A stretch of 64,000 nucleotides of DNA from Bog-756 sp963813525 (GCA_963813525.1 CAWEZI010000005.1:1116001-1180000); one strand, 5' to 3'. Shown: positions 34,816 to 43,814, counted from the first letter of the stretch. Program-made: numbers and translations. Notes: generated by a model not told the origin, from the sequence alone.

Positions 34816-35565
34816 GTGGCGAAACCAGTTGATTGGGAAGCTCTACTGGTCAAGGGTTACGAACCGCTGAAGTTCGCACAACGGATCTTTCGTCACCTTC
34901 CCCACGACCCTCGCTGCAAGCTTTGCCAGAACCCCTTTGGCGGCGTAGGCGGCAAAGTCGTCGGCCTCCTGGGGCGCAAGCCCTCCCGTAAGAGCCCGAA
35001 TCTCTGTCAAGCCTGCTTCGATCGTCTGCCAACCGGAGGCATCGAGGTCGACATCGGAGTTGTGTTCGCCGACGTGCGAGCTTCGACAGCGCTCGGTGAG
35101 CAGTCGGACGCCACTACGTTCGCCGAGCGTCTGAACGAGTTTTATGCCACAGCCACGAGGGTGCTGATTCACAATGAAGGCATTGTGGACAAGCTGATTG
35201 GCGACGAAGTGATGGGTCTCTTCATCCAGGGTATCGCTGGCCCTGATTATCGACGCAAAGCAGCGATTGCCGCTCTCGAACTGGCTTCGGAGTTCGCCGA
35301 ACTGCCCCTCGGAGTTGCCGCCAACACCGGTATCGCTTTCGTTGGCAACGTCGGATCGGGGAGCGTGCTGGACTTCACCGCGCTGGGCGACGCCGTCAAT
35401 GTTGGTGCTCGCCTTCAGGCCTACGCTTCGCCGGGCGAGGTTGTGCTTGCAGCTTCGCTTTACCCGCTCATTGAAGCGGAGTACCCAGGAGGCCGCCCTG
35501 ATCGGGTGGCGATACGTGGCCGGGATCAGCCAGTTGATGTCGTGGTCTTGACCTCGCCCGCCTAA
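34816..35565 (+). CDS. Class III adenylate/guanylate cyclase with Cys-rich N-terminus
   Basis: The 249-residue protein starts at GTG 34816. The catalytic homology domain spans about residues 75-245. Metal-binding Asp residues appear in VVFADVRASTALGE and KLIGDEVMGLF, and the transition-state Asn/Arg in GDAVNVGARLQAYA. The N-terminus has CKLCQNPFGG and LCQACFDRLP, a likely zinc-binding module rather than a membrane anchor, so the enzyme should be soluble. A cAMP-producing signalling role is expected; the sensor input is unknown. Confidence 0.87.
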   Translation: MAKPVDWEALLVKGYEPLKFAQRIFRHLPHDPRCKLCQNPFGGVGGKVVGLLGRKPSRKSPNLCQACFDRLPTGGIEVDIGVVFADVRASTALGEQSDATTFAERLNEFYATATRVLIHNEGIVDKLIGDEVMGLFIQGIAGPDYRRKAAIAALELASEFAELPLGVAANTGIAFVGNVGSGSVLDFTALGDAVNVGARLQAYASPGEVVLAASLYPLIEAEYPGGRPDRVAIRGRDQPVDVVVLTSPA

Positions 35566-35629
35566 TCCACGACGTTTGTTCGACCACCCGGATCAGTTGG
35601 TGCACGGCGAGCACTGAACGCTTCTGACC

Positions 35630-35666
35630 GCGGATAGCGCGACCCACAGCCGCTGTTCGGGGGCAG
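35630..35666 (+). repeat. Hairpin repeat copy 2
   Basis: GCGGATAGCG precedes CCCACAG, loop CCGCTG and TTCGGGGGCAG. It sits between the cyclase and the downstream methyltransferase. Confidence 0.6.
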
Positions 35667-35725
35667 GGTGAGACAGTTGGCTGACATTCGGGGCGCCGTT
35701 GGAATGCGAGCGCTAGAAAGGGACC

Positions 35726-36559
35726 ATGGCGAACTCCGACATGGTCAACTACTGGAACGGGCGCCCCGCAGACGCCTGGGTGACTGGGGCCGATCGCTTC
35801 GACTCCATGCTTGCCCCCTTCGGCCGCCGTCTGCTGGCGGCCGCTGTGCTTCAGGAAGGTGAGCAAGTCCTGGACGTCGGATGTGGCAACGGGGCCATGA
35901 GTCTGGAGGCGGCCCGGGCCGTCGGCCCGAATGGGCGGGTGACCGGCCTCGACCTTTCGGCGCCCATGTTAGGTGTGGCACGGAAGCGGGCAGATGAACA
36001 AAGGATTGCAGTTGATTTCGTCCAGGGCGACGTCCAGACCGCCTCCTTCGACCAACTATTCGACGTTGTCATCAGCCGTTTCGGTGTCATGTTCTTCGAC
36101 CAACCGGAGGTCGCCTTCGCCAACCTGGCAAGGGCAACCCGTCCCGGCGGCCGCCTCAGCTTCGTCTGCTGGCGAGAATTCTTGGCCAATGAGTGGATCT
36201 CGGTGCCGTCCCTGGCGATGGTGGCCCACGTGGGAATCCCCGAATTGCCCCAACCTGGCTCTCCCGGACCCTTCGCACTGGCGGACCCCGAGCGAACCAG
36301 GGACCTGCTCAAGTCGACCGGATGGTCTGAGGTCTCCGTCGAGGAGCATGACGACGAGATGCCCATGGGCCGCGATCCGGAGGCCGTCATTGCCTTCATG
36401 CTCGCTGACGAGATGGGCCGCCGGCTGGTGGAGGGCAAGGACCCTGTTGCGGTGCAGGCCGGGACTGAGGCCACCCTCGAAGCGCTGCGACCGTACCTCA
36501 CGCCACAGGGTGTCGTGTTGGGCGGCGCCAGCTGGCTCGTGACCGCCCGAAAACGTTAG
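35726..36559 (+). CDS. Class I SAM-dependent methyltransferase (UbiE/COQ5-like)
   Basis: The 277-residue protein begins MVNYWNGRPADAWV after a short leader. Its SAM motif is LDVGCGNGAMSLEAA, followed by VTGLDLSAPMLGVARKRA and DVVISRFGVMFFDQPEVAFANLARATRPGGRL. The C-terminal domain has FALADPERTRDLLKSTGW. AAAGGGACC precedes the ATG. The substrate is unknown. Hairpin copy 2 lies upstream. Confidence 0.85.
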   Translation: MANSDMVNYWNGRPADAWVTGADRFDSMLAPFGRRLLAAAVLQEGEQVLDVGCGNGAMSLEAARAVGPNGRVTGLDLSAPMLGVARKRADEQRIAVDFVQGDVQTASFDQLFDVVISRFGVMFFDQPEVAFANLARATRPGGRLSFVCWREFLANEWISVPSLAMVAHVGIPELPQPGSPGPFALADPERTRDLLKSTGWSEVSVEEHDDEMPMGRDPEAVIAFMLADEMGRRLVEGKDPVAVQAGTEATLEALRPYLTPQGVVLGGASWLVTARKR

Positions 36560-36656
36560 TGAGCCTCGGAGCCCGACCCCTCGGGTACAGCCGTTCTATT
36601 CGTGCCGGCCGGTCACCCAGCCGGCGTTGCGGGACAGGATAAGGCGGGCACAAGTG

Positions 36657-37229
36657 CTAGCCGTGAGGGAAGGTCGTTGACGAAATCATCCTATTGACCT
36701 GCTCACGGTTCTCAGTGAGATTTGGACCTCGGAGGCATGCGATCAGTTGGTAGAAGTTGGCTGGCATATTCCTAGCCACCACCAGTGAGATCGTCTCGGT
36801 GCCACCGATCGTCGAGCATTCGCCCGACTTGCTGGTCTGCTCACGAGCCGGTAGTCCACCAACGATGAGCGATCCGCCTGGCACTTTGGCCAGTGTCCCC
36901 GATGGCCAACCAAGCTCACTCCATTCAGCCATGATTCCATTCGCGTTCAAGTGATGGAGAGGCCAGCCGCAACTTACCTTTACCTCACTCGCTGACTTCG
37001 TGTTGGAGCACGGCGTATGAAGTTCTTGGTTGCTGAGAACCACCAGAGAGGCTTCCATCGAAGAGGCTTCGTTGAAGTTGGAGGCCCGCCACGATAGTGG
37101 ATGCGTGAATGCGATCGACTCCGATGTGTAGTGCGCCGAAACCGAGGCGGGCCCAGAACTACCGCAACCGGCTACCCCCACCAGTGATCCGACGCAGACC
37201 GCTGCAACGATCGAGGCTCGCCAGCTCAC
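36657..37229 (-). CDS. Secreted lipoprotein, hypothetical
   Basis: A GTG start gives 190 residues. The lipobox is LVGVAGCGSS (Cys 22) after a hydrophobic signal. The mature part contains two likely disulfides (HTPCSNTKS, VSCGWPL, GECSTIGGT, ACLRGPN) and a fold reminiscent of PsbP-like or LpqN-like lipoproteins (FTHPLSWRASNFNEASS). It should be anchored outside the membrane. Function unknown. Confidence 0.68.
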   Translation of the reverse strand: MSWRASIVAAVCVGSLVGVAGCGSSGPASVSAHYTSESIAFTHPLSWRASNFNEASSMEASLVVLSNQELHTPCSNTKSASEVKVSCGWPLHHLNANGIMAEWSELGWPSGTLAKVPGGSLIVGGLPAREQTSKSGECSTIGGTETISLVVARNMPANFYQLIACLRGPNLTENREQVNRMISSTTFPHG

Positions 37230-37449
37230 CGTTTAAAGCGGCCATTCGCGGTTGTTTCGCATCTCGCCAATAACGAACCGACCCTGATGGGAACCAGAAC
37301 CCTGATCCGTACAGCCGCCTCGTGCCGCATGATGGCCTCCTCGCCGGACGTTAGAACCACCTCCCGTGAACAACTATGACTCCAAAGAGCCTTATTTGGT
37401 TCGCCTCGAGACGGTATTGAGTGGCGTCCTCGAGGTGTCGGTCAGCCAC

Positions 37450-37488
37450 CGCTGATAATGCCCCCTGATCCGGTGGTCCGGGTCACCC
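37450..37488 (+). repeat. Hairpin repeat copy 3
   Basis: GCTGATAATG, then CCCCCTGAT, loop CCGGTG and GTCCGGGTCACCC. This is a clean copy in plus orientation although both neighbouring genes are on the minus strand. The rest of 37230-37523 shows no gene. Confidence 0.7.
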
Positions 37489-37523
37489 ATCGTCCCGGTT
37501 TTGGGGCGGTGGCAGCCCTCGAA

Positions 37524-37979
37524 CTACCAGGCGAATAGACGGCGGGGACGGAGGTTGTACACGAAACCGTTCCAACCGTCGGGGACAAACGTGCCAAATG
37601 GTGAAGCACTGTCAAGGCGCTCACACAGTTCAGCGCTGTCGGATGGCCGACCAACCTTCTTGGCCGTGCCCGAACCAATGAGGCTGTGGACGAGGTCCGC
37701 AACTGTGAAAGCGATCTCCGGACTCCGATCAATACAGTTCGCCAATACCGATCCGGGGGAGACCGTCACATAGATCTCACCGTCAGTGCAGCCTCCGATA
37801 ACAGGAACAGCGTGCGGCTGACCGTTGCTTCTGACAACGGCCACGGTGACGTTACGGGTGGCGTTGATGAGCTCCTCGACCTGGTGAGCAGTCCGATCTT
37901 CACCTTCCAGCGAGCGAGTAAACGGAGAGGCCGCTGCCATCGAAGCATCGAGGAGGTTCTGGAGCGTCTCAATCGACAC
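37524..37979 (-). CDS. Pyridoxamine-5'-phosphate oxidase-like (split-barrel) protein
   Basis: The 151-residue protein has VEELINATRNVTVAVVRSNGQPHAVPVIGGCTDGEIYVTVSPGSVLANCIDRSPEIAFTV in shape: a flavin-binding split barrel with the conserved N-terminal strand, RSNGxPHAVP, and the CIDRSPEIAF helix-strand. It ends FVYNLRPRRLFAW, the usual substrate-strand. FMN or F420 is the expected cofactor. The specific reaction is unknown. Confidence 0.8.
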   Translation of the reverse strand: MSIETLQNLLDASMAAASPFTRSLEGEDRTAHQVEELINATRNVTVAVVRSNGQPHAVPVIGGCTDGEIYVTVSPGSVLANCIDRSPEIAFTVADLVHSLIGSGTAKKVGRPSDSAELCERLDSASPFGTFVPDGWNGFVYNLRPRRLFAW

Positions 37980-37986
37980 GATTGAT

Positions 37987-38026
37987 GATGATATCCCTGC
38001 CCTTCTCCCGGTGGTAGGGGGCGGTC
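37987..38026 (+). repeat. Hairpin repeat copy 4
   Basis: GATGATATCCC, GCCCTTCTC, loop CCGGTG, GTAGGGGGCGGTC. It lies just upstream of the oxidase-like gene on the opposite strand; the arms pair as GCCC/GGGC. Confidence 0.6.
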
Positions 38027-38399
38027 ATCGAGCAGCAGCGACCCCTTCGAACCAGCCAGTCGTCTTACCTCAGAAGCCAGCGATTCAGCGAGCCTCTGGC
38101 TCGTCGAAGTTCCAAGGCACTGAATACGCAAGCGGGGCCCGCCGGCGAACTGTATGGCTCCATTTGAGGCAGTGGAGACAGTGATCGCCACCTGAAAGGG
38201 ACCACGACTGGTGTCCCGAGGTATCTGCGGATACCCGTTGACGGAAGCGAAGGGAATCGGTACGGTTCGCTCGAGCGCCCAGAGCGGAGGCGTTGGAAGG
38301 CGGGCACGTGCCGATCATCGAACGCATCAATGCAGTGGGCGCGTCTCGGATGTGGAACTTGGGGAGGCCGGGGGGTCCCCACCTGCGACTCCTCATCAC
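38027..38399. other. No convincing gene
   Basis: About 370 bases between hairpin copy 4 and the surface-protein remnant. Several overlapping ORFs exist but none has a coherent protein-like composition or a ribosome-binding site. Confidence 0.35.
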
Positions 38400-39075
38400 C
38401 ACGGGCTTAGGAATGCCAGCACGATCTCGGGGAACGGGAACCATGGAGAGGGCGGCATTCAGCGGGAACGTAACGATCGGGTCCAGCATCGTGTCCGGCA
38501 ACAAAGGGCCCAACTGCACCGGGGCGCTCACCAGCCTCGGCTACAACCTGTCTAACGATGCCGCAGCAGACAACACCTGCGGCTTCACCCAACCCACTGA
38601 CCGAGTGGGCGTAAATCCCGAGCTCGGCCCACTAGCGAACAACGGCGGCCCGACAGAAAGCCTGCTGCCTCCATCCACAAGTCCGGCGGCCGGAATCGTC
38701 CCGCGGAGCACCACACTGAACGGTGTCCAGGTCTGCCCAAGGTTGGACGAGCGTGGGGTGGCCAGCATCGGCCACTGCGCCATTGGGGCAGTGGAGCCCT
38801 TCGCCATTTCGACGACTTCCCTCGTGAACGCCACACCGGGGATGGCCTCGGCCCGGTTACTCTGACCAGCCAAGGAGCGGCGTCGGGCGCTACCCTCAAC
38901 TGGAAGAAAGTCACCCTGCCGAAGGGGCTGAAGCTTTCGTCCGCAGGAGTGCTGTCGGGGGACCCCGAGCACGAGCTTGAGTGCTGGTCCGAGTTCGATC
39001 GAGGTTCAGGTAACCGAAACGCTGGCCGCGGCCACGGCCACGATCCAAGACACGATCCCCCTGACGATCAACTGA
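38400..39075 (+). pseudogene. Remnant of a choice-of-anchor Q/CSLREA-type surface protein
   Basis: Pieces of one protein lie in several frames. First come NASTISGNGNHGEGGIQ and VTIGSSIVSGNKGPNCTGAL with LGPLANNGGPTESLLP, the typical end of right-handed beta-helix surface proteins. Then follows LNWKKVTLPKGLKLSSAGVLSG, and in another frame TPSTSLSAGPSSIEVQVTET, a putative Ig (He_PIG-like) domain ending at TGA 39073. At least three frame changes occur, near 38450, 38860 and the G5 tract at about 38957. The N-terminal bulk is absent. Confidence 0.6.
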
Positions 39076-39140
39076 ACCACCTGTCACGCTGTGATGGCCC
39101 CGGTCCCGGCCGGGGTATTTTCCGCGACCAGGAGAGGAGG

Positions 39141-39215
39141 GTGCCCGGGACGTTCATGGACAGTTAGCTGCCGGCAAGCCAACGCCGGTCGATAATGCGC
39201 CCCGAGGTGCCGGCA
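39141..39215 (+). repeat. Hairpin repeat copy 5 with upstream extension
   Basis: This long form has CGTTCATGGACAGTTAGC (39151-39168), then ACGCCGGTCGATAATG and CGCCCCGAGG. The first block recurs at 44038 and 57164. The CCGGTG loop is degenerate here. Confidence 0.65.
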
Positions 39216-39327
39216 AGTTCGAGTCCGCCACCGGGATCGCAGCAAAATCACCACCTGGCGCCGACACCGGCCACTCGGACGCAGTGGGCGGCCGAAGGCA
39301 ATCGCCTCGTCGACGCAGAGAAGTCGA

Positions 39328-39657
39328 GTGGTTCTTCAGAACGTGTCTTTGCCTACCACCCTCCCCGTCAACATCACTGGAAATGGGATGTATCGGTTGG
39401 ATTACGGTCCTGTTCCCAGCGACTTCGGTGCACCCAAGCCATTCCATCCCTTCGGTGTGGTCTTCGACTTCCCACTGTGGGCCCACTTCGATATCTTCAC
39501 CGGCGCCAACTCATCTGTGATGAGTCTGAATGGAGCGTGGTACTACCAAGTTGAAGCGAAAGTGTCCGGGTTTATTGCTCCGTATCCAGAATTCACTGGG
39601 TGGATCCATCAGTGGGCGCTGCCGATGTCCACCTGTGCGATCGGCAGAAAGCAGTAA
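39328..39657 (+). CDS. Hypothetical protein or fragment
   Basis: The frame from GTG 39328 encodes 109 residues rich in aromatic residues (YRLDYGPVPSDFGAPKPF, FGVVFDFPLWAHFDIFTG, WIHQWALPM). It starts with VVLQNVSLPTTLPVNITGNG, which looks like the interior of a secreted beta-rich protein. No ribosome-binding site was found, so it may be a truncated fragment. No family recognised. Confidence 0.35.
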   Translation: MVLQNVSLPTTLPVNITGNGMYRLDYGPVPSDFGAPKPFHPFGVVFDFPLWAHFDIFTGANSSVMSLNGAWYYQVEAKVSGFIAPYPEFTGWIHQWALPMSTCAIGRKQ

Positions 39658-39840
39658 GCGTCGCCGAACCAGGTTTCCGGACCAGTTAGATCCAAGCCGG
39701 CTCGATGATGGTTATCGGCCTTTCGCGCTCGCTGGAGCCTGGGCTGGGAACTCTACCGCTCCGGCACTTGATGGCACTGACGCTCTAACCTCTCATTGCT
39801 GTTGGTCCAGAAGCCTTGCAGCTGATCAGGGAGGTAGGCC

Positions 39841-40710
39841 ATGAGCCGTTCAGCGCTCATTCACGTCGGGGCACATAAGACGGGGACGACCTCTTTGCAG
39901 ACCCTGTTCACTCGTCACCGCACCGAGTTGCGGAGCCACGGGATCCTCTATCCGAAAACAGGAGTGATCAGTAGTCCCGATGCAATCGAGAACCAGACCA
40001 ATTTGGCTTGGGAGCTGCTCGGCCACATCTACTTCGATCCCATATTCGGATCCTTGGACCAGCTAGCCGCCGAAATTGGGATCTCGGACTGCCCCAAGGT
40101 GCTGCTCTCCTCTGAGGAGTTCGCCTGTCTCTTTGGCCAACCCGAGCAGTTGGGCCGTCTCAAGGAATGCCTCGAATGGGCCGGTTACAACCCGCGAATC
40201 GCCTTGGTGTTGCGAGAACCCGCCGAGATCGCTGCATCGCTGTACCTCACACTGGTGAGCTACGGGCTTAACCTCACCTTCACCGAGTACTCCCGGAGAG
40301 CGGCCGAAGACGGGAGCATCACCATCAGACAGAACACCTACTGCTTCGACAATGCTGTGTTGGAGGGCTCTTTTGTCGAGGTGTTCGGCAGGGATGCAGT
40401 GACTTGCGTGCAATATGACCCGGCCGACGCTGTAAGGCCCGTGATTAGCGCCTTCGACTGGTTTTTCGGTGAGGCCTTGTGCGGTGCCGAACTCGACATT
40501 CGGGTCAATACCTCCGCAAACCGGGCCGACGAGCTCCGGAGAATGATTCGGGCCGGCGAATCGGTGATCACCGAGCTCAAAGTCCAGATCGAGCACCTGC
40601 AAGAGGAGGCTCGTTTTTTGCGGAATCAGCTGAGCGCCTCCGAGCGGCGCTTCAGCCGCCGGGCCGAGCGCAGGATCCGTGCTGCCCTCCAGCCGTTCTG
40701 GCCACGCTGA
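39841..40710 (+). CDS. Sulfotransferase-like P-loop protein
   Basis: GGAGGT lies just upstream of the ATG. The N-terminal strand and loop IHVGAHKTGTTSLQTLF match the 5'-phosphosulfate-binding loop of PAPS sulfotransferases. ALVLREPAEIAASLYLTL matches the 3'-phosphate-binding motif. The last 60 residues are a charged coiled coil (ESVITELKVQIEHLQEEARFL). It may transfer sulfate to a glycan or another surface molecule. 289 residues; no partner gene is adjacent. Confidence 0.75.
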   Translation: MSRSALIHVGAHKTGTTSLQTLFTRHRTELRSHGILYPKTGVISSPDAIENQTNLAWELLGHIYFDPIFGSLDQLAAEIGISDCPKVLLSSEEFACLFGQPEQLGRLKECLEWAGYNPRIALVLREPAEIAASLYLTLVSYGLNLTFTEYSRRAAEDGSITIRQNTYCFDNAVLEGSFVEVFGRDAVTCVQYDPADAVRPVISAFDWFFGEALCGAELDIRVNTSANRADELRRMIRAGESVITELKVQIEHLQEEARFLRNQLSASERRFSRRAERRIRAALQPFWPR

Positions 40711-41000
40711 CCCTTTCATTCGTATTCGGTAAGGCTGGGGACGGGTGTCGGCAACACCGAAGGGGCCTCTGTTACCTTTTGTGCGGCCTGTGGCTCGACC
40801 GCCTTTTGGTTCTCCGATGGCGAAGCCAGGATCCTTCGAATTGCTGCGGGCAGCAACGCGGCAGCGGGCTGACTGTTCCCGCCATGGAGTTCTGCACGGA
40901 GGTGCGCCACGAATGGGTACCAACTCGGCGAGGAGAGGATGGTCAGGCGGCAGCGATTTGGTCGTGCAAGTCATCCACATGCTCGGAAGTACCGGTAGGC
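40711..41000. other. No convincing gene
   Basis: The 290 bases after the sulfotransferase-like gene contain only overlapping, low-quality ORFs. The next recognisable element is the hairpin copy at 41001. Confidence 0.35.
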
Positions 41001-41042
41001 CACGGTCGATAAGCGATCCGCTCTCGGGGTCAGGGGCACCCT
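41001..41042 (+). repeat. Hairpin repeat copy 6
   Basis: CACGGTCGATAAGC then TCTCGGGGTCAGGGGCACCC. The upstream half and GGGGCACCC arm are conserved while the loop has diverged. Confidence 0.5.
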
Positions 41043-41073
41043 GGGCGGTCGAGGATAACGCCGCCCACCATCG

Positions 41074-41283
41074 TCACGGGACCTTGGCCAGGGCCTGATC
41101 GATGAATCCCTCGGATGTTGGGGTATCCAGAGGAGCGAGTCCACCGAACCCTAGGTACATCACGTAATCACCCTTCGTGACGAGGCCAAATCCATAGGCT
41201 GCGTTGATGCCGCTGATTCTGAGCGAGGCCAGCCAGGCGACGCTTTGTTCGCCAACTCGCAACTGCATGCCGGCGTGGATCAC
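41074..41283 (-). pseudogene. C-terminal fragment of a secreted protein
   Basis: The 69 residues (QLRVGEQSVAWLASLRISG, GDYVMYLGFGGLAPLDTP, FIDQALAKVP) resemble the last strands and helix of mycobacterial sensor/lipoprotein extracellular domains (G-D-x-V-x-x-x, then a final helix ending ALAKV). No N-terminal domain or signal is present upstream. Likely a truncated remnant. Confidence 0.4.
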
Positions 41284-41322
41284 CTACCCGGCGATTGAGG
41301 GCACCCAGCCACCATCCAACCA

Positions 41323-42408
41323 TTAGCTATCAGGATCAGGGGGAACTTGCTCGGCAAAATGGCGCGCAAGACGGGAGACGATTTGTTGCTGTTCATTTGA
41401 CCGTGAAACGTTGATGAGGACGATCATCGCTCGACCCGAATGGGGGGCGAGTCCCAGAAAGGACGAATATCCACCGGTCTGGCCGTTGTGCCAGATCATT
41501 TTTCGGTTGGTCCCAGGGTCCGATTCGATCACCCAGAACATGCCACTCGCCCGGTTGGGCCCGCCGGTTGCAACACCTTCTATGGGTGTCAACGAGCCAC
41601 TGCCCGGCGCCGAGCCGTCCGTCAGGGCCACGGCGAGTCTGGCCATGTCGCGGAGCGGACTGATAACGCCGCCCGCCGGCGCAAAGCCACCCGCGGTAGT
41701 CCACGGCGGACGCCGGCGACCCATCGACGACCGGCCGGGCGGGGCCGACTGTTGTGGGCTTGCCACGACAGAGCCGGTCATCCCTAGCGGAGCAAAGATC
41801 CTCTCGGTTATCAAAGGCCCATAGTCGGCGCCCGCACTCAGAGCAAGGATCTGTCCGAGGACGGCGCCGCCCAGGTTTGAGTACCTGAATTCTCCCCGAC
41901 CCCGGAGCCGTTGGCGAGCGGCCGCCCTCAGCACGCCGGAAGGCGTCATTCCCCGATAGGGATGCGTCCCCAGCAAGAGGAACCGTGCCCCCCGGAGAAA
42001 TGTGAACAGACCCCGAGGCATCCGTGGTAGGCCGGAGGTGTGGGTGCACAACTCCTTGAGGGAGATGGAGCCGAACTGGGTCCCCTCATCGCCCGGGAGC
42101 AGGTCACCGATCGTGGTGTCCAATGAGACTTCCCCGCGATCGATGGCGTCGGCAAGCAACATGCCGGTCAGCCCCTTGGTGATCGAACCGACCTCGAAGC
42201 GTGTGTCGGGCTCTGCGTCGATGAGGGCGAACCTGGTGTTCGGCGAGGCGGCGAGATCGACCAGGGCGGCGGCGGTCCTTCTCGCCCGCCGCCCGGCAAG
42301 CGCCATCAGGTCAGCCGCAAGGTCACGATCATCCTGGGCATCAGGTGGGTGTGCTACCACGGGCCGAATCTTATGAACCTTCCAACCCGAGCACGTTGGC
42401 TTCTGCAT
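41323..42408 (-). CDS. Serine hydrolase, beta-lactamase class C/penicillin-binding type
   Basis: The 361-residue ORF carries the SxxK nucleophile motif in EVGSITKGLTG, YSN (second motif) in GEFRYSNLGGAV, and the third-motif equivalent HNGQTGG. Typical surroundings are LCTHTSGLPRMP and AGGVISPLRDMARLA. It may be an esterase, peptidase or beta-lactamase-like enzyme. No clear signal peptide is seen and the first 20-35 residues are doubtful, because they overlap the opposite-strand pentapeptide-repeat fragment. Met 42306 is a possible shorter start. Confidence 0.82.
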   Translation of the reverse strand: MQKPTCSGWKVHKIRPVVAHPPDAQDDRDLAADLMALAGRRARRTAAALVDLAASPNTRFALIDAEPDTRFEVGSITKGLTGMLLADAIDRGEVSLDTTIGDLLPGDEGTQFGSISLKELCTHTSGLPRMPRGLFTFLRGARFLLLGTHPYRGMTPSGVLRAAARQRLRGRGEFRYSNLGGAVLGQILALSAGADYGPLITERIFAPLGMTGSVVASPQQSAPPGRSSMGRRRPPWTTAGGFAPAGGVISPLRDMARLAVALTDGSAPGSGSLTPIEGVATGGPNRASGMFWVIESDPGTNRKMIWHNGQTGGYSSFLGLAPHSGRAMIVLINVSRSNEQQQIVSRLARHFAEQVPPDPDS

Positions 42409-42716
42409 TGCCTCCCGATTGGAGCCTGGTGAATGGCTACCTCATTGGACCGTACAGCTGTCTCTTCGCGGCGAATCTCAACGATGCTGATATGAGCGGA
42501 GTTGACGTCGAGGATTCCGACCTGTCCTTTGCCAACTTCTCGGGCGCGGCCCTCACTGATGCCGATTTCGACAGTGCTGGTCTCGTCGGGGCGAACCTTG
42601 ACGGTGCCAACCTCGGCGGCGCGGAACTCGTCAATGTCAGCTGGAGCAACACCACCTGCCCTGACGGTACCGATAGCAATGACGACGAAGGGCCCGGCGT
42701 CAACAACCTCGGTTGA
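42393..42716 (+). pseudogene. Truncated pentapeptide-repeat protein
   Basis: LPPDWSLVNGYLIGP is followed by pentapeptide repeats of A(N/D)LxX type (AANLNDADMSGVDVEDSDLSF, ANLDGANLGGAEL) and the usual ending VSWSNTTCPDGTDSNDD. In complete relatives a long stretch precedes this part. Here the frame upstream is unrelated and lies under the serine-hydrolase start, so this is probably a 3' fragment. Confidence 0.6.
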
Positions 42717-42989
42717 CATGAACGGAGATTCTGGGTCCCAAGAACCTGGTTCACGCTGCCGACTCGGTGCGGCACGGGCGCCGTGTGCTGAAGGGGTCAA
42801 ACGCCCTTCCGACTCACTGGTTTCCCCTGGGGCAATGGCCGGTCGGTGGTCGCGGCCTCAGCGTCTCGGAATCCGCCTGTCAACGTCTTGGCAACGGAAG
42901 TGACTGGAACTCATTGTCAGCGAACGTCGGGACCTCATAAATGGCGGCGATCCAGAGATCGAGATAGTGAGCACCTGGCGTTAGGCGGA
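42717..42989. other. No convincing gene
   Basis: About 270 bases with no coherent reading frame, between the pentapeptide fragment and the hairpin upstream of the HTH/Clp-N pair. Confidence 0.35.
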
Positions 42990-43026
42990 ACAGAACGTGC
43001 TCCACCAATCCGGTGATCTGAGCACT
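42990..43026 (+). repeat. Hairpin repeat copy 7 (divergent)
   Basis: GTGCTC (42997-43002) and GAGCAC (43020-43025) pair around AATCCGGTGATC. The loop is conserved, the stem sequence different, as if the arms had covaried. Confidence 0.45.
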
Positions 43027-43045
43027 CCGGTGTGGCGATCTGATG

Positions 43046-43089
43046 TGTCAGTTTAGGTTGACAAATCAGGATGTCAGTCTAAACTGACA
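43046..43089. promoter_or_regulatory. Pair of 18-bp palindromic operators
   Basis: TGTCAGTTTAGGTTGACA (43046-43063) and TGTCAGTCTAAACTGACA (43072-43089) are two palindromes 26 bp apart, ending four bases before the ATG of the HTH gene. They are probably bound by the HTH protein itself or a TetR/MarR-like factor. The second is near-perfect. Confidence 0.7.
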
Positions 43090-43092
43090 GAT

Positions 43093-43305
43093 ATGGACAT
43101 CGAGAATCTCGGCCTGAATCTTTCGTCGAATGACCCGGCAATTGGGCTTCGCGCCTCGTTGGCGCTACATCGCCTGGCTGAGAGGGTCGAAGCCAACCAC
43201 GTCGCATCGGCGCGGGAAAAGGGCTGGTCGTGGCAGCAGATCGGAGATGCTTTGGGCATCACCCGCCAATCCGTGCACATCAAATACAACAAGGAGTCAT
43301 CGTGA
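43093..43305 (+). CDS. Small helix-turn-helix regulator
   Basis: The 70-residue protein has an N-terminal helix pair (GLRASLALHRLAERVEANHVASAREKG) and a clear HTH (WSWQQIGDALGITRQSVHIKY). Such proteins are commonly encoded beside a Clp N-terminal-domain protein in actinobacteria. The stop overlaps the GTG start of that gene (GTGA, 43302-43305). The two palindromes just upstream suggest autoregulation. Confidence 0.82.
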   Translation: MDIENLGLNLSSNDPAIGLRASLALHRLAERVEANHVASAREKGWSWQQIGDALGITRQSVHIKYNKESS

Positions 43306-43814
43306 CCACCGAATCCGTTGCGCCAGAGATGCTTCACCCCTGGGCCATCTATCTGCGGGCCAGTGAGGAGGCTCGTCGCCGAGGTGATCGCCGAACTGGC
43401 ACCGATCACGTCTTGCTCGCCTTGTTCGAGGACCCCTCGGTCGACGTCGTGTTGGGCGTGAACCTGCATCAGGCTCGCCAGGCCCTTGAGTCGCTCGATC
43501 AGGAAGCCCTGGGCGCTCTGGGCCTGGGGTCCGGCACCGACGCTCCCGAACTGCCGATGCGCGCCGTGCCGAAGAAGCCGAGGATCAGAGACGTCGCGCA
43601 AAAAGATCGCCTCCGCATGACGCCCGCGGCAAAGAAACTGCTTCAGGAAGCGGTCAAGCCCAACCGCCGGAAGACTCAGGTCTCGGCCCAGCAGGTGCTA
43701 GCCCAGATCCTCGCTCTCCAACCACCAGATCCTGCGGCGGTGCTGCTGGGCGCTCTCGGCGTGGACACGTCGGAGGTTCGGCGCAGATTGGATGCGGTCA
43801 CGCCCGACAGCTGA
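43302..43814 (+). CDS. Clp repeat (N-terminal) domain protein
   Basis: GTG 43302 is coupled to the HTH gene. Residues about 10-70 (HPWAIYLRASEEARRRGDRRTGTDHVLLALFEDPSVDVVLG) and about 95-165 (RLRMTPAAKKLLQEAVKPN, VSAQQVLAQILALQPPDPAAVLL) form two Clp-N repeats without any AAA+ ATPase domain. In ClpA/ClpC this domain binds adaptors and misfolded substrates. A stand-alone copy next to a regulator may act as a co-sensor for it. Confidence 0.82.
   Translation: MTTESVAPEMLHPWAIYLRASEEARRRGDRRTGTDHVLLALFEDPSVDVVLGVNLHQARQALESLDQEALGALGLGSGTDAPELPMRAVPKKPRIRDVAQKDRLRMTPAAKKLLQEAVKPNRRKTQVSAQQVLAQILALQPPDPAAVLLGALGVDTSEVRRRLDAVTPDS

Noticed and set aside
42969..42984. GTTAGGC resembling an integron attC core site
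   Set aside because: A single heptamer match without the partner box or stem. Such matches are expected by chance in this length of DNA.
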